Of a stretch of 8,076 bases of DNA, positions 1 through 6,874 are shown piece after piece; the stretch's first letter is position 1; each line of letters begins with the position of its first letter. This stretch comes from CAZFIM01 sp964519615. Lineage in GTDB: Bacteria; Chloroflexota; Dehalococcoidia; GIF9; UBA5629. The stretch covers positions 1 to 8,076 of the forward strand of contig CAZFIM010000097.1 of NCBI GenBank assembly GCA_964519615.1. Reading direction: 5' to 3'. The notes under the pieces are model-generated. The model was given only the letters and a program-made list of their open reading frames with translations, searched no databases and was not told the origin of the DNA. Position numbers and translations under genes: made by a program.

Positions 1-476
1 GATTCCACAGCAAGGCTAATGTCAGAGTTTTGAGCAAGATCTTCTTTAAAGGCTTCGACTGCCGGCACCAGGGGATCAAGGACAGTCTTCTCTCCTATTT
101 CTGCTTTGCCTCTTTTTTTAATGCCGTCAACAGCTCCCTGCCCTATAAGTGCAATATCCTGGGCGGTCAGCTCTTCCCGCCCAATACAGGCTTTTCCTGC
201 CTCCATAAGAGCTGAGGCCAGCAGCGTGCCAAAAGTTGAAGAACTTGCTTTATTAAAACACAGCCCGCATGCTATCAGCAGCTTGCCCGAATCTTTCTCT
301 TCCGACGAAGACAGATATTCGGAGACAGCTTTACTACCAAGCTGCAGAGTCACACCCATATCGCCGTCGCCGAGCGCTGCATCGAGTTTCTGCACCTCGT
401 CGCTGTGACTGCTTAACGCCGTCATTACCTCCTGTAATATAACAGCCAGGTTGGTAGTACTTATTTTTTGACTCAC
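1..476 (-). CDS. dhaL: DhaL-type nucleotide-binding subunit of a dihydroxyacetone-type kinase (partial, C-terminus outside window)
   Basis: In two-subunit kinases DhaL (DAK2/DhaL domain) carries the nucleotide, and its phosphate goes to the hydroxyketone held on DhaK. I translated the frame from a GTG at 476: about 158 residues, open to the window edge; the family is usually near 210. The Mg-nucleotide motif LDAALGDGDMG gives Asp32, Asp37 and Asp39, with the same spacing as the three Asps of E. coli DhaL. GEKTVLDPLVP (about 128-138) matches the conserved GDKT-type loop. Start choice: GTG overlaps the DhaK stop as GTGA and has GGAG upstream. An ATG at 425 would leave only 14 residues before the Asp motif. 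Odd points: Met40 replaces the His found in E. coli, and ASSSTFGT (about 77-84) replaces the usual ASGPLFGT phosphate-contact loop. Family is certain; the phosphoryl donor (ATP or a PTS protein) is not known, and no DhaM is visible. Confidence 0.93.
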   Translation of the reverse strand, partial: MSQKISTTNLAVILQEVMTALSSHSDEVQKLDAALGDGDMGVTLQLGSKAVSEYLSSSEEKDSGKLLIACGLCFNKASSSTFGTLLASALMEAGKACIGREELTAQDIALIGQGAVDGIKKRGKAEIGEKTVLDPLVPAVEAFKEDLAQNSDISLAVE

Positions 477-1483
477 GGCTGTCTCCATTGCAGCAGGAAC
501 GGTGAAAAAGCAGGAGCATCCAGCAGTGTTTTGAATTCATCGTTGAGCCTCAGCAGGGACAGTGAGGCGCCTGCCATCTCCATTGATGTGGCGTATTCAC
601 CGATAAATGCCCTATACACTTTTATGTTATTGCTGCCTAGAATATCATGGACCTTGTTGTAGAGGATGAAAAGCTCCTCCGGCGGAGTAGCCCCCAAACC
701 GTTTACCAGCACCGCTACCTCATCACCCTGCTTGAAAGGCAGGTCTTGAATTACTCTCTCGGTCAGGATAGCGGATATCTCGTCAGCCTTTTTAATCTTT
801 GAGACCTCGATTCCCTTCTCTCCGTGAATGCCCATGCCCACCTCCATCTCATCTTCAGCGATAGTGAAGGTTGGTTTGCCGACGGCAGGAATGGTACATG
901 AACTCAGTGCAACTCCCATAGTACAGGTCTCATCTATGACTTTATCGGCAGTAGCTTTTACCTCATCAAGGCTGGCCATGGCTGCAGCTTTAGCGCCTGC
1001 AATTTTATAGGCAAAGAAAATGCCGGCAATGCCGCGGCGGCGCTTTTTCTCAGCACGCGGCGCAGAAGCAACATCGTCAGCAGCGATACTCAGCTTCACC
1101 GGAATATCTTCCAGCGCTGCCATCTCAGCCGCCATCTCGAAATTCATAACATCACCGCTGTAATTACCGAAAAGATAAAGCACGCCGGCGCCTCCGTTCA
1201 CCTCTCTTGTGGCAGCCAGCATATCGTCTGCTGATGGTGAGGAGAAAACATTACCAACTGAAACGCCGTCAAGCAGGCCTTGCCCTACGTAGCCGAGAAA
1301 CACCGGCAGATGTCCCGATCCGCCGCCGGTGCAGATACCTACTTTGCCTTTCACAGGGGCATCGCTACGGATTAATGCTCGCGGGTTATTTTTGGACATA
1401 CGCAAATGATAAGGATATGCCTTGAGAATTCCACTTATAGTTTCTTCAACAACCTGATAGGGATCGTTAATCATCTTTTTCAT
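473..1483 (-). CDS. dhaK: DhaK-type dihydroxyacetone/hydroxyketone kinase substrate-binding subunit
   Basis: This 336-residue cytoplasmic protein covers the whole DAK1 (DhaK) family, which binds short ketoses or hydroxyketones covalently through a histidine. Visible landmarks are GGGSGH with His58, NYSGDVMNF with Asp110, and GMGIHGEKG with His219; these match catalytic His56, Asp109 and substrate-binding His218 of E. coli DhaK. RRRGIAG lies near 147-153 and the usual LDAP-type C-terminus is present. The loop reads GHLP rather than the E. coli GHEP, so it belongs to a divergent subgroup and its substrate may not be dihydroxyacetone itself; triose or tetrulose kinases are alternatives. Start: ATG 1483 with AAAGGAG about 11 nt upstream; a second ATG three codons in is possible. 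It overlaps dhaL by 4 bp and follows the VOC gene by 121 bp, probably in the same operon as the importer. Confidence 0.95.
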   Translation of the reverse strand: MKKMINDPYQVVEETISGILKAYPYHLRMSKNNPRALIRSDAPVKGKVGICTGGGSGHLPVFLGYVGQGLLDGVSVGNVFSSPSADDMLAATREVNGGAGVLYLFGNYSGDVMNFEMAAEMAALEDIPVKLSIAADDVASAPRAEKKRRRGIAGIFFAYKIAGAKAAAMASLDEVKATADKVIDETCTMGVALSSCTIPAVGKPTFTIAEDEMEVGMGIHGEKGIEVSKIKKADEISAILTERVIQDLPFKQGDEVAVLVNGLGATPPEELFILYNKVHDILGSNNIKVYRAFIGEYATSMEMAGASLSLLRLNDEFKTLLDAPAFSPFLLQWRQP

Positions 1484-1604
1484 TGCTGAAGTTACTCCTT
1501 TCCATCACTTTTAAAATTAGTATAGTGATACCATTCATCGCTTGAATGCAATATATTGTCTGGCAATCAGTACACGAGAGTACAAATCAACCTCTATCTG
1601 ATAT
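1484..1604 (-). promoter_or_regulatory. Gap before dhaK with candidate internal -10 and a 10-bp palindrome
   Basis: This 121-bp gap between the VOC gene and dhaK is the largest within the presumed importer-kinase operon. It holds a perfect palindrome CAATATATTG (1549-1558) and a TATACT hexamer on the minus strand (1524-1519), about 36 nt upstream of the dhaK ATG. No good -35 hexamer sits 16-18 nt before TATACT. An internal, regulator-dependent promoter for dhaKL is possible but unproven. No hairpin followed by a T-run is seen, so read-through from the importer genes is likely. Confidence 0.3.
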
Positions 1605-2057
1605 TTATAATTTCTTATATTCCTCGCGGAACTCGATGACCATACCTCCAGGCCGGGTATCAAAATAGCACCAGCGGCATCCCTGGAAGACGGCAGCCAC
1701 CAGTAATTTGTGTCCCTGTTTCTGGAATAGCGAGACCATCTCATCATAATTGGATACACCGTAAGCTATATGATGAATGCCCTCACCTTTTTCTTTAATG
1801 AACTTTGACCAGATCGATTTGTCATCCAGCGGCTGAAGCAATTCAATAGTATGTGTTCCGAACTTGATAAAGACGAGCCTTACTTTAAACGGCTGGCCGA
1901 AAATCATCTCTTCCGGCTTGGCTTCATAATCAGCAATCTCCGGAGTACCTATATCCCACACGGAAGAGAGGAAGCCGACAGTTTTTGCAGCATCTTCAAC
2001 TGCAACGCCCAGATGGCTTATATTGGTAAGTGCTATAGGTCCATTATTTAATTTCAT
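1605..2057 (-). CDS. VOC-family metalloprotein (glyoxalase / methylmalonyl-CoA epimerase-like)
   Basis: A 150-residue single-polypeptide vicinal-oxygen-chelate fold made of two beta-alpha-beta-beta-beta modules. The first opens with ISHLGVAVED (His15) and closes with HTIELLQP (Glu72). The second opens with GIHHIAYGV (His96, possibly His95) and ends with GGMVIEFREE (Glu142). This His/Glu/His/Glu set is the usual divalent-metal site of glyoxalase I, methylmalonyl-CoA epimerase and related isomerases or lyases. Length and the HLGVAVED/GIHHIAYGV pair look most like the methylmalonyl-CoA epimerase branch, but no mutase or other propionate gene is nearby, so the reaction is unassigned. The ATG at 2057 has AAGGAG 8 nt upstream. 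It follows livF after 54 bp and precedes dhaK, so it may act on the imported compound or a by-product such as methylglyoxal; that is inference. Confidence 0.9.
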   Translation of the reverse strand: MKLNNGPIALTNISHLGVAVEDAAKTVGFLSSVWDIGTPEIADYEAKPEEMIFGQPFKVRLVFIKFGTHTIELLQPLDDKSIWSKFIKEKGEGIHHIAYGVSNYDEMVSLFQKQGHKLLVAAVFQGCRWCYFDTRPGGMVIEFREEYKKL

Positions 2058-2081
2058 CTTTTTAACTCCTTCATTTTTTAT

Positions 2082-2101
2082 GACCTGATTACGGGCAGGT
2101 C
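2082..2101 (-). repeat. Small intercistronic hairpin between livF and the VOC gene
   Basis: GACCTG at 2082-2087 pairs with CAGGTC at 2096-2101 around an 8-nt loop. On the minus strand it is followed by an A-rich stretch and the AAGGAG of the VOC gene, not by a T-run, so it is unlikely to terminate. It may be chance or a minor RNA-processing element. Confidence 0.25.
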
Positions 2102-2111
2102 CGATAATAGC

Positions 2112-2819
2112 CTATCCCCCGAGGTAGGCTCTTTTAACGATATCCGTAGATTTAAATTCGGCGATATCGCCTTCCAGAACCACTTTTCCGACCTGCAGAG
2201 CGTACCCCCTTGAAGCTACGCGAAAGGCCAGAGGAATGTTTTGTTCTACCAGCAGTACACTTACTCCTCTCTGGTTGATATTCATAATCACATTACCCAG
2301 TTCATGAATTATTTTAGGCGCCAGTCCTAAAGTAGGCTCATCCATAAGGAGCAGCTTCGGTTTGGCCATCAGACCGCGAGCTATTGCCAGCATCTGCTGT
2401 TCACCGCCGCTTAAAGTTCCTGCCTGCTGTTTGCGTCTTTCCCGGAGAATAGGAAAAAGCCCTAAAATCTCCTCCAGGTCTTTTTTTACACCGCCCATAT
2501 CTTTACGTATACTTGCTCCAAGCTCGAGGTTGTTTAAAACGGTAAGATAGGGGAAAAGCCTGCGGCCTTCGGGTATATGGACAACACCGAGTTCAACAAT
2601 ATCAGCGGGGTCCATACCATCAATTCTCTTGTCCATGAAAGTTATATGGCCTGATGTCAGCCGTTCCAATCCTGATATTGCTTTAAGAATGGTGCTTTTG
2701 CCGGCTCCGTTAGCACCAATAATGCTTACGATAGAGCCCTCGGGGACTTCCAGCGAAACGTTGTTTACCGCCATTGCTCGGCCGTAGTGGACTGTTACGT
2801 TATGCACTTTGAGCAACAT
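2112..2819 (-). CDS. livF: HAAT-family ABC importer ATPase, LivF type
   Basis: Cytoplasmic ATPase that pairs with LivG to drive the LivH/LivM channel. It has 235 residues, the usual LivF length. Walker A GANGAGKS spans 35-42, the ABC signature LSGGE spans 136-140, and Walker B LLLMDEP has Asp160 and Glu161. The switch position reads VEQN rather than the usual His, which is normal for LivF. IPEGRRLFPYLTVLNNL (about 82-98) is also characteristic of LivF. Start: ATG 2819 rather than the in-frame ATG at 2840, because GGAGG (2829-2825) lies 5 nt upstream and the protein then begins MLLKVHNV, as the family does. The start lies inside the 3' end of livG (20-bp overlap), implying translational coupling. 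Cargo cannot be assigned from the ATPase. Confidence 0.96.
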   Translation of the reverse strand: MLLKVHNVTVHYGRAMAVNNVSLEVPEGSIVSIIGANGAGKSTILKAISGLERLTSGHITFMDKRIDGMDPADIVELGVVHIPEGRRLFPYLTVLNNLELGASIRKDMGGVKKDLEEILGLFPILRERRKQQAGTLSGGEQQMLAIARGLMAKPKLLLMDEPTLGLAPKIIHELGNVIMNINQRGVSVLLVEQNIPLAFRVASRGYALQVGKVVLEGDIAEFKSTDIVKRAYLGG

Positions 2820-3570
2820 CTGCGCCTCCGAAGTAAGCATCTATGACCTGCTTATTTTCTCTCACTTCTTCAACCGAGCCTTCAGCAATTTTATGCCCGA
2901 AGCTTATCACTGTTACATGGTCACACAGGTCCATAATCTGCATGTTATGCTCGACAACCACGATAGTGGTTCCTTGCTGCTGTGTTTTTCTGATACCTTT
3001 CAGTGTAAAATCGATTTCGTCAGGATTCATTCCACCCAGAGGTTCATCAAGCAACAGCAATTTTGGTTTGACTGCCAGAGCCCTGGCAATGCCCAGCATC
3101 TTTTGGTAACCGTGAGGCTGGTTTTTAGCAAGCTCATCCTTTACTTTGTCCAATCCCACCAGCTTCAGGATTTCCAGGGATTGTTCCAGAATAAGCGCCT
3201 CGTTACGGCGGTAGGTTGTGGTATTAAAAAACATATCCAGCAAACTTGATTTTGGGTGCAGGGTGAATGATGCCGATACATTCTGCAGGACCGTGAAATC
3301 CGGGAACAGGGGGTTTAATTGGAATGTCCGGGCTATACCGAGCTCCGCAATGACATGTGGTTTTTTCCCGGTAATATCGTTCCCATTAAACAATACCTTT
3401 CCTCTGGTAGGTGTAAATATTCCTGTTAATAGATTGAAAAGGGTGGTTTTGCCGGCACCATTGGGACCTATCAATCCCATTACTTCACCTTCTTTGACGC
3501 ACATATCAAAGTCTTTAACGGCGGCAAGCCCGCCAAAATATTTAGTAAGCCCCTGAATTTCAAGCAACAT
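2800..3570 (-). CDS. livG: HAAT-family ABC importer ATPase, LivG type
   Basis: Second ATPase of the importer, 256 residues. Walker A GPNGAGKT spans 35-42, the Q-loop Gln84 lies in ARTFQLNPLF, Walker B LLLLDEP has Asp175 and Glu176, and the switch His208 lies in VVVEHNM. GGMNPDE after Walker B is the LivG version of the D-loop region (E. coli AGLNPKE). The ABC signature is unusual: QPHGYQKM at about 151-158 stands where LivG proteins have L-[SA]-Y-G-Q-Q-R-R. Because LivF keeps a canonical LSGGE, the dimer may have one degenerate ATP site. Start: ATG 3570 gives the family N-terminus MLLEIQGLTK and has a purine-rich AAGGGGAAGAG stretch upstream; a longer in-frame start at 3636 would add an unrelated 22-residue tail lying inside livM. 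It overlaps livM by 11 bp. Confidence 0.96.
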   Translation of the reverse strand: MLLEIQGLTKYFGGLAAVKDFDMCVKEGEVMGLIGPNGAGKTTLFNLLTGIFTPTRGKVLFNGNDITGKKPHVIAELGIARTFQLNPLFPDFTVLQNVSASFTLHPKSSLLDMFFNTTTYRRNEALILEQSLEILKLVGLDKVKDELAKNQPHGYQKMLGIARALAVKPKLLLLDEPLGGMNPDEIDFTLKGIRKTQQQGTTIVVVEHNMQIMDLCDHVTVISFGHKIAEGSVEEVRENKQVIDAYFGGADVAQSA

Positions 3571-4555
3571 GGGTAATCTCTTCCCCTTCTTTCTGTTTTC
3601 TGCGCCAGGACCTGATTGATTGAGGCAGACCAACAAGCCCGTTGGGCATTAGATAGACGATGAGAAGCAGCATAGCGGCCGAAATATACGGGGTGTATAA
3701 TTTCAGACTATGAAATACTTCCGGTATCAACATCAGAAGAACCGTTCCTATGATAGGTCCGTAAAAGCTGCCTATGCCTCCTATTATCGAATAGGTGACA
3801 ATCCAAAGGGTCGCACCAAGGCCAAAGGTGTTATAAGATAATACCGTCGCATAGTGGGCATAGGAAGCCCCGACCAGACCGGCAAAAAAACATCCCACAC
3901 CCAATACCATGATGCGGTACCTGCTTTCGTTTATGCCTACACTGGAAGCTAAAAAATATGATTGGTCGATAGCTTTCAAATGCGTACCGATGCGGCAGTG
4001 CTCGAACCTGTAAAGAATCAGCAGACTTACTACCATCAGGCCAATGAAGAAATAGTAGTAAGGTACCTTGGATAACGTGTCAAACATGGGCTGAATGCCG
4101 GATAGACCTGTTGAGCCGCCCGTGTAGGTTCTCAGTGCAAGAATGATATTTACTATTGCCAGACCGAAAAACAGGCTGCCCAACGCATAATACAGTGTTC
4201 TCAACCGGGAAAACGGGTATCCTATTAACATGCCTATACCTGACGCTGCTAGGGCTGCCACCGGTATAGTAATGCATGGCTGCCAGCCGAGGAACTTTGA
4301 AGTTATACCGGCAAGATAAGCACCTATACCCATGTAACCGGCATGTGCGAGGGCGAACTGGCCGGAGGTATTTATCGTACGAAAACTGACTGTGACTATG
4401 GTATATATGGACATCATAATAATAATATGCAGTATATAACTGGATTTAACGAATAGCGGCAATGAGAACAGGGCAATTATTATCACAATGATGATAATCG
4501 ATTTGGGAGATTTAATATTATCTATTGTGGTAAAAGCAGGCTGTTTATTACCCAT
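3560..4555 (-). CDS. livM: HAAT-family ABC importer permease, LivM type
   Basis: Inner-membrane permease of 331 residues. A short cytoplasmic N-terminus precedes a strongly hydrophobic first helix (about 19-36, SIIIIVIIIALFSLPLF), then about eight to ten membrane segments. The family signature appears as SGQFALAHAGYMGIGAYLAG (about 65-84), matching the LivM G-Q-x-S-L-G-H-A-x-x-x-G-I-G-A-Y pattern, although the usual L-G before H reads L-A. The cytoplasmic coupling region near 245-265 contains the expected IGGIGSFYGPIIGT. The C-terminus is charged (RRKQKEGEE). ATG 4555 has AAAGGA about 8 nt upstream and follows livH after 23 bp. It heterodimerises with LivH. BPD_transp_2 membership is clear; substrate is unknown. 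Confidence 0.96.
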   Translation of the reverse strand: MGNKQPAFTTIDNIKSPKSIIIIVIIIALFSLPLFVKSSYILHIIIMMSIYTIVTVSFRTINTSGQFALAHAGYMGIGAYLAGITSKFLGWQPCITIPVAALAASGIGMLIGYPFSRLRTLYYALGSLFFGLAIVNIILALRTYTGGSTGLSGIQPMFDTLSKVPYYYFFIGLMVVSLLILYRFEHCRIGTHLKAIDQSYFLASSVGINESRYRIMVLGVGCFFAGLVGASYAHYATVLSYNTFGLGATLWIVTYSIIGGIGSFYGPIIGTVLLMLIPEVFHSLKLYTPYISAAMLLLIVYLMPNGLVGLPQSIRSWRRKQKEGEEITHVA

Positions 4556-4578
4556 ATTAACTGTCCTTTTTTGGTATC

Positions 4579-5442
4579 TTATGTCTTCACCTCATGCCCG
4601 AAGAAACCCTGCGGCCGGAAAAGCAAGATCACGATAATCACGCATATAATGACAACCTGAGCGGTGAGCGGATCGATGAGCATCGGTAACACGGCATCAA
4701 ACGCACCCAGCAAGAATCCGGCGATAATGATGCCGCCGGTGCTGCCCGCTCCGGCAAGTATGACCATGATGAGTATTTTGGCGAATATGAAATCACCCAT
4801 GAAAGGGTTTATTCCCAGAATAGCGCCTAACAGACTGCCGGCGAGCGCGGCCAGGCCGCAACCCACTACACAGGTTATTGCGGAAACCCGGTTAACACGA
4901 ATGCCCTGTAATGTGGCTCCTATCCGGTCTTGAGTAATAGCCTGCATCTGGTGTCCCAGCCTTGTCTTTTTTACGAACCAGACTATGAGTATCACCAGAA
5001 CAACGCCAACGGAAAAAGTCGCCAGTCTTTCATAGCTGATCGAAACCAATGAAGTCTTTAAAATACCCTTAACAAAGTTTGGCACAGTTAAGTTTTTTGT
5101 ACCGGCGAGCAGGTTAACACTCGTTTGCAGAATTGTTGTAATGGCAATACATACCACTACCGCGGCGTTGAAGTTGCCGACAAAAGGCCGAAAACAGTAC
5201 TTCTCCAGAAATAATCCGAATATTACCATTACCGCAACTGATATTAATAAGGCGAGCCATGAATTCATGCCGAATAGAATGGCGAGCGTGCAGGTAATAT
5301 AGCCGCCTACCATGTATATTGCACCATGAGCAAGATTCAATATGCCCAGCATGTTAAAAATGAAGGAGAATCCCAGCGCTACCAGGATATACATGGATGA
5401 TGTAATAAATATATTGGTCAGTATTCCTATTACCATGGCCAT
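4579..5442 (-). CDS. livH: HAAT-family ABC importer permease, LivH type
   Basis: Inner-membrane permease of about 287 residues with roughly eight hydrophobic segments. Near the N-terminus ALGFSFIFNMLGILNLAHGA (about 20-39) matches the LivH G-x-x-x-I-F-G-x-L-x-x-x-N-x-A-H-G signature. The coupling region with ILAGAGSTGGIIIAGFLLG lies about 50 residues from the C-terminus, and the end reads FRPQGFFGHEVKT, typical of the family. Start is uncertain. AGGAG (5457-5453) is 10 nt before ATG 5442, 4 nt before an in-frame TTG at 5448 and 16 nt before ATG 5436. I prefer 5442 for codon and spacing. It follows the binding protein after about 100 bp containing a strong hairpin. Partner of LivM. Confidence 0.95.
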   Translation of the reverse strand: MAMVIGILTNIFITSSMYILVALGFSFIFNMLGILNLAHGAIYMVGGYITCTLAILFGMNSWLALLISVAVMVIFGLFLEKYCFRPFVGNFNAAVVVCIAITTILQTSVNLLAGTKNLTVPNFVKGILKTSLVSISYERLATFSVGVVLVILIVWFVKKTRLGHQMQAITQDRIGATLQGIRVNRVSAITCVVGCGLAALAGSLLGAILGINPFMGDFIFAKILIMVILAGAGSTGGIIIAGFLLGAFDAVLPMLIDPLTAQVVIICVIIVILLFRPQGFFGHEVKT

Positions 5443-5483
5443 ATGCAATTCGCTCCTGCCGCTCTCATCCGGCGAAAGTGTTT

Positions 5484-5528
5484 CATAATGCCCGGGCCGT
5501 GGGAAAATGTCCAGGCCCGGGCATTATG
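5484..5528 (-). repeat. Strong intercistronic stem-loop between binding protein and permeases
   Basis: CATAATGCCCGGGCC (5484-5498) is perfectly complementary to 5514-5528, giving a 15-bp GC-rich stem. A further TGG/CCA pairing is possible across a one-base bulge in the 15-nt loop. It starts about 20 nt after the binding-protein stop. On the minus strand the DNA beyond the stem reads AAACACTTTCGCC, with no T-run, so it does not look like an intrinsic terminator. In binding-protein-dependent transport operons such stem-loops commonly protect the upstream mRNA from 3' exonucleases and raise binding protein over permease; that role here is inferred. Confidence 0.85.
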
Positions 5529-5548
5529 GTCCAAAACAAACCGGTTAT

Positions 5549-6805
5549 TTACGGTATAGGTTGTCCTCCGTACCAGCCAAACTCGGTTTTACCGTTTATC
5601 AATCGTTCAAATGTAATTTTCATATTGACGGCATGATGTTTGATTCCATAATATTCATCAGAACCAATCAGTCCGGTACCGTTGAGAGTTTCTATCTCAT
5701 CTGTATTTTCCCATACTTCTTTAACTACTTTGGGATCAGTGCTTTCAGCCAGCTGCATCATATTGAGCAGCACATATAGTGAATTGGCAACCTCCAGTGA
5801 CAGCAGTACGTCGTCACCTTCCTGTTCATGTATTCTGTGCAGCAGTTCATTAAGGATGGGTGAATTATCAGGATGGTCGACGCTAAAAGTGCGGTAGTAT
5901 ATGTCGTTGGCTGCGTCTTCGCCCAGAAAGTCGATAAATGCACCGGCGTTGGCATACACATCTCCGCCGATCGGGCCTTCATATCCCAGTGCGCGAAGGC
6001 CTTTGGCTATATTCTTGAGATGGTCTATCGTGCCTGCGGGAATGAATACGGCGTCAGGCTTCAGGGCGTTTAATTTTGAAGCGTAAGGGGTGAAATCTAC
6101 CACGTCATCGCTATATTCTACCCAATCACCTGCCTGTTGCAGGTTAAAGTCTTTGAATGCCTGAACCATTCCGTCCCGCATAGGATCGGACACAGCGCCT
6201 GCAGGTACTATAACGCCTACAGTTTTTACGTTCGGGTACTCCGTTTTAAAGAAGTCCATTACACCGTTAAAATGCGCGGGGATACCGCCGTCTGCCAGGA
6301 AGCCGTAAGGTACATCAGCGCCCATTTCTCCGGGTAATCCGCTACAATGGCCAAGTACATGCAGTACCTCATTGGGATCTGCTATCGGTGAAACAGCAAT
6401 GGAGAAGAAAGCCGTAGGACCGACAATAAACTTGACTTTTTGATCGTGAACTAACCGGTTGCAGGCGGTAGCGACACCTTCAAGAGTGCTCTGGCAGTCT
6501 TCAGCCAGAAGCTTAATCTCGTATGTTGTGCCGCCGATGGCGACTCCGCCCTTCTCGTTAATCATGTCTACGAATATTTCAGCCTCTTTTAAGTTCTGTA
6601 TATCCAGACCTGAGATCCAGCCTGTTAAACAAATTAGAGCCCCGATATTCAATTTTTCAACGCTGGGTGCCGGAGTCGATGGAGTAGAGGGAGTCGATGG
6701 TGCTGTTGGTTCCGGGTTGGAACATGCTGCTAAAAAAGCTACACTTAATAACAAAATAACCAAGCACACATTCACAAGATACGTTACTGGTCTCTTACTT
6801 TTCAT
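5549..6805 (-). CDS. HAAT-family ABC importer substrate-binding lipoprotein (LivK-like, Peripla_BP_6)
   Basis: Extracytoplasmic solute receptor, 418 residues. It has a positively charged start (MKSKRP), a hydrophobic core to about residue 25 and a lipobox LAAC with Cys28 as the lipidated residue. A Ser/Thr/Pro-rich linker with three STP repeats follows (about 29-46), then the two-lobed type I periplasmic-binding fold. LNIGALICLTGWISGLD (about 50-66) corresponds to the family opening I-G-x-x-x-P-x-T-G, but Pro is replaced by Cys. FIVGPTAFFSIAVSPIAD is the conserved mid-lobe segment. Start: ATG 6805 with AAGGAG 6 nt upstream. First gene of the importer, with the 404-bp gap before it. The family binds amino acids, amides, urea, aromatic or short organic acids; pocket residues do not let me pick one. 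A lipid anchor fits either a monoderm or a diderm cell. Confidence 0.95.
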   Translation of the reverse strand: MKSKRPVTYLVNVCLVILLLSVAFLAACSNPEPTAPSTPSTPSTPAPSVEKLNIGALICLTGWISGLDIQNLKEAEIFVDMINEKGGVAIGGTTYEIKLLAEDCQSTLEGVATACNRLVHDQKVKFIVGPTAFFSIAVSPIADPNEVLHVLGHCSGLPGEMGADVPYGFLADGGIPAHFNGVMDFFKTEYPNVKTVGVIVPAGAVSDPMRDGMVQAFKDFNLQQAGDWVEYSDDVVDFTPYASKLNALKPDAVFIPAGTIDHLKNIAKGLRALGYEGPIGGDVYANAGAFIDFLGEDAANDIYYRTFSVDHPDNSPILNELLHRIHEQEGDDVLLSLEVANSLYVLLNMMQLAESTDPKVVKEVWENTDEIETLNGTGLIGSDEYYGIKHHAVNMKITFERLINGKTEFGWYGGQPIP

Positions 6806-6811
6806 TGAAAA

Positions 6812-6817
6812 CTCCTT
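6812..6817 (-). promoter_or_regulatory. Ribosome binding site of the binding-protein gene
   Basis: AAGGAG on the minus strand, 6 nt before ATG 6805. It fixes the start of the lipoprotein and places the signal peptide correctly. Confidence 0.85.
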
Positions 6818-6854
6818 TGCGTATTATAACTGCAATTCTGCTGAATTGGTTTCC

Positions 6855-6874
6855 CTACATATATACCTCCTCCT
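6855..6874 (-). promoter_or_regulatory. Strong Shine-Dalgarno followed by an ATG-TAG start-stop
   Basis: AGGAGGAGG (6874-6866) lies 5 nt before ATG (6860-6858), which is followed at once by TAG (6857-6855). This is the best-looking ribosome site in the window, yet it opens a one-codon reading frame. It lies 49 nt upstream of the binding-protein ATG, probably in the operon leader. It could be a minimal upstream ORF or ribosome standby site, the remnant of a lost gene start, or chance. Confidence 0.4.

Noticed and set aside
423..425. ATG with AGGAGG directly upstream as the start of dhaL
   Set aside because: Only about 2 nt separate the Shine-Dalgarno from ATG, and this start would remove 17 residues of the usual N-terminal helix. 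The GTG at 476 with GTGA coupling fits better.
2809..3249. Open frame of 146 codons on the plus strand
   Set aside because: It lies wholly opposite livF/livG, has no recognisable family, and livG carries intact ATPase motifs on the other strand.
6823..6828. TATAAT on the minus strand just upstream of the binding-protein gene as its -10
   Set aside because: No acceptable -35 lies 16-18 nt upstream (AACCAA at 17 nt), and the predicted start would fall inside the AAGGAG ribosome site.
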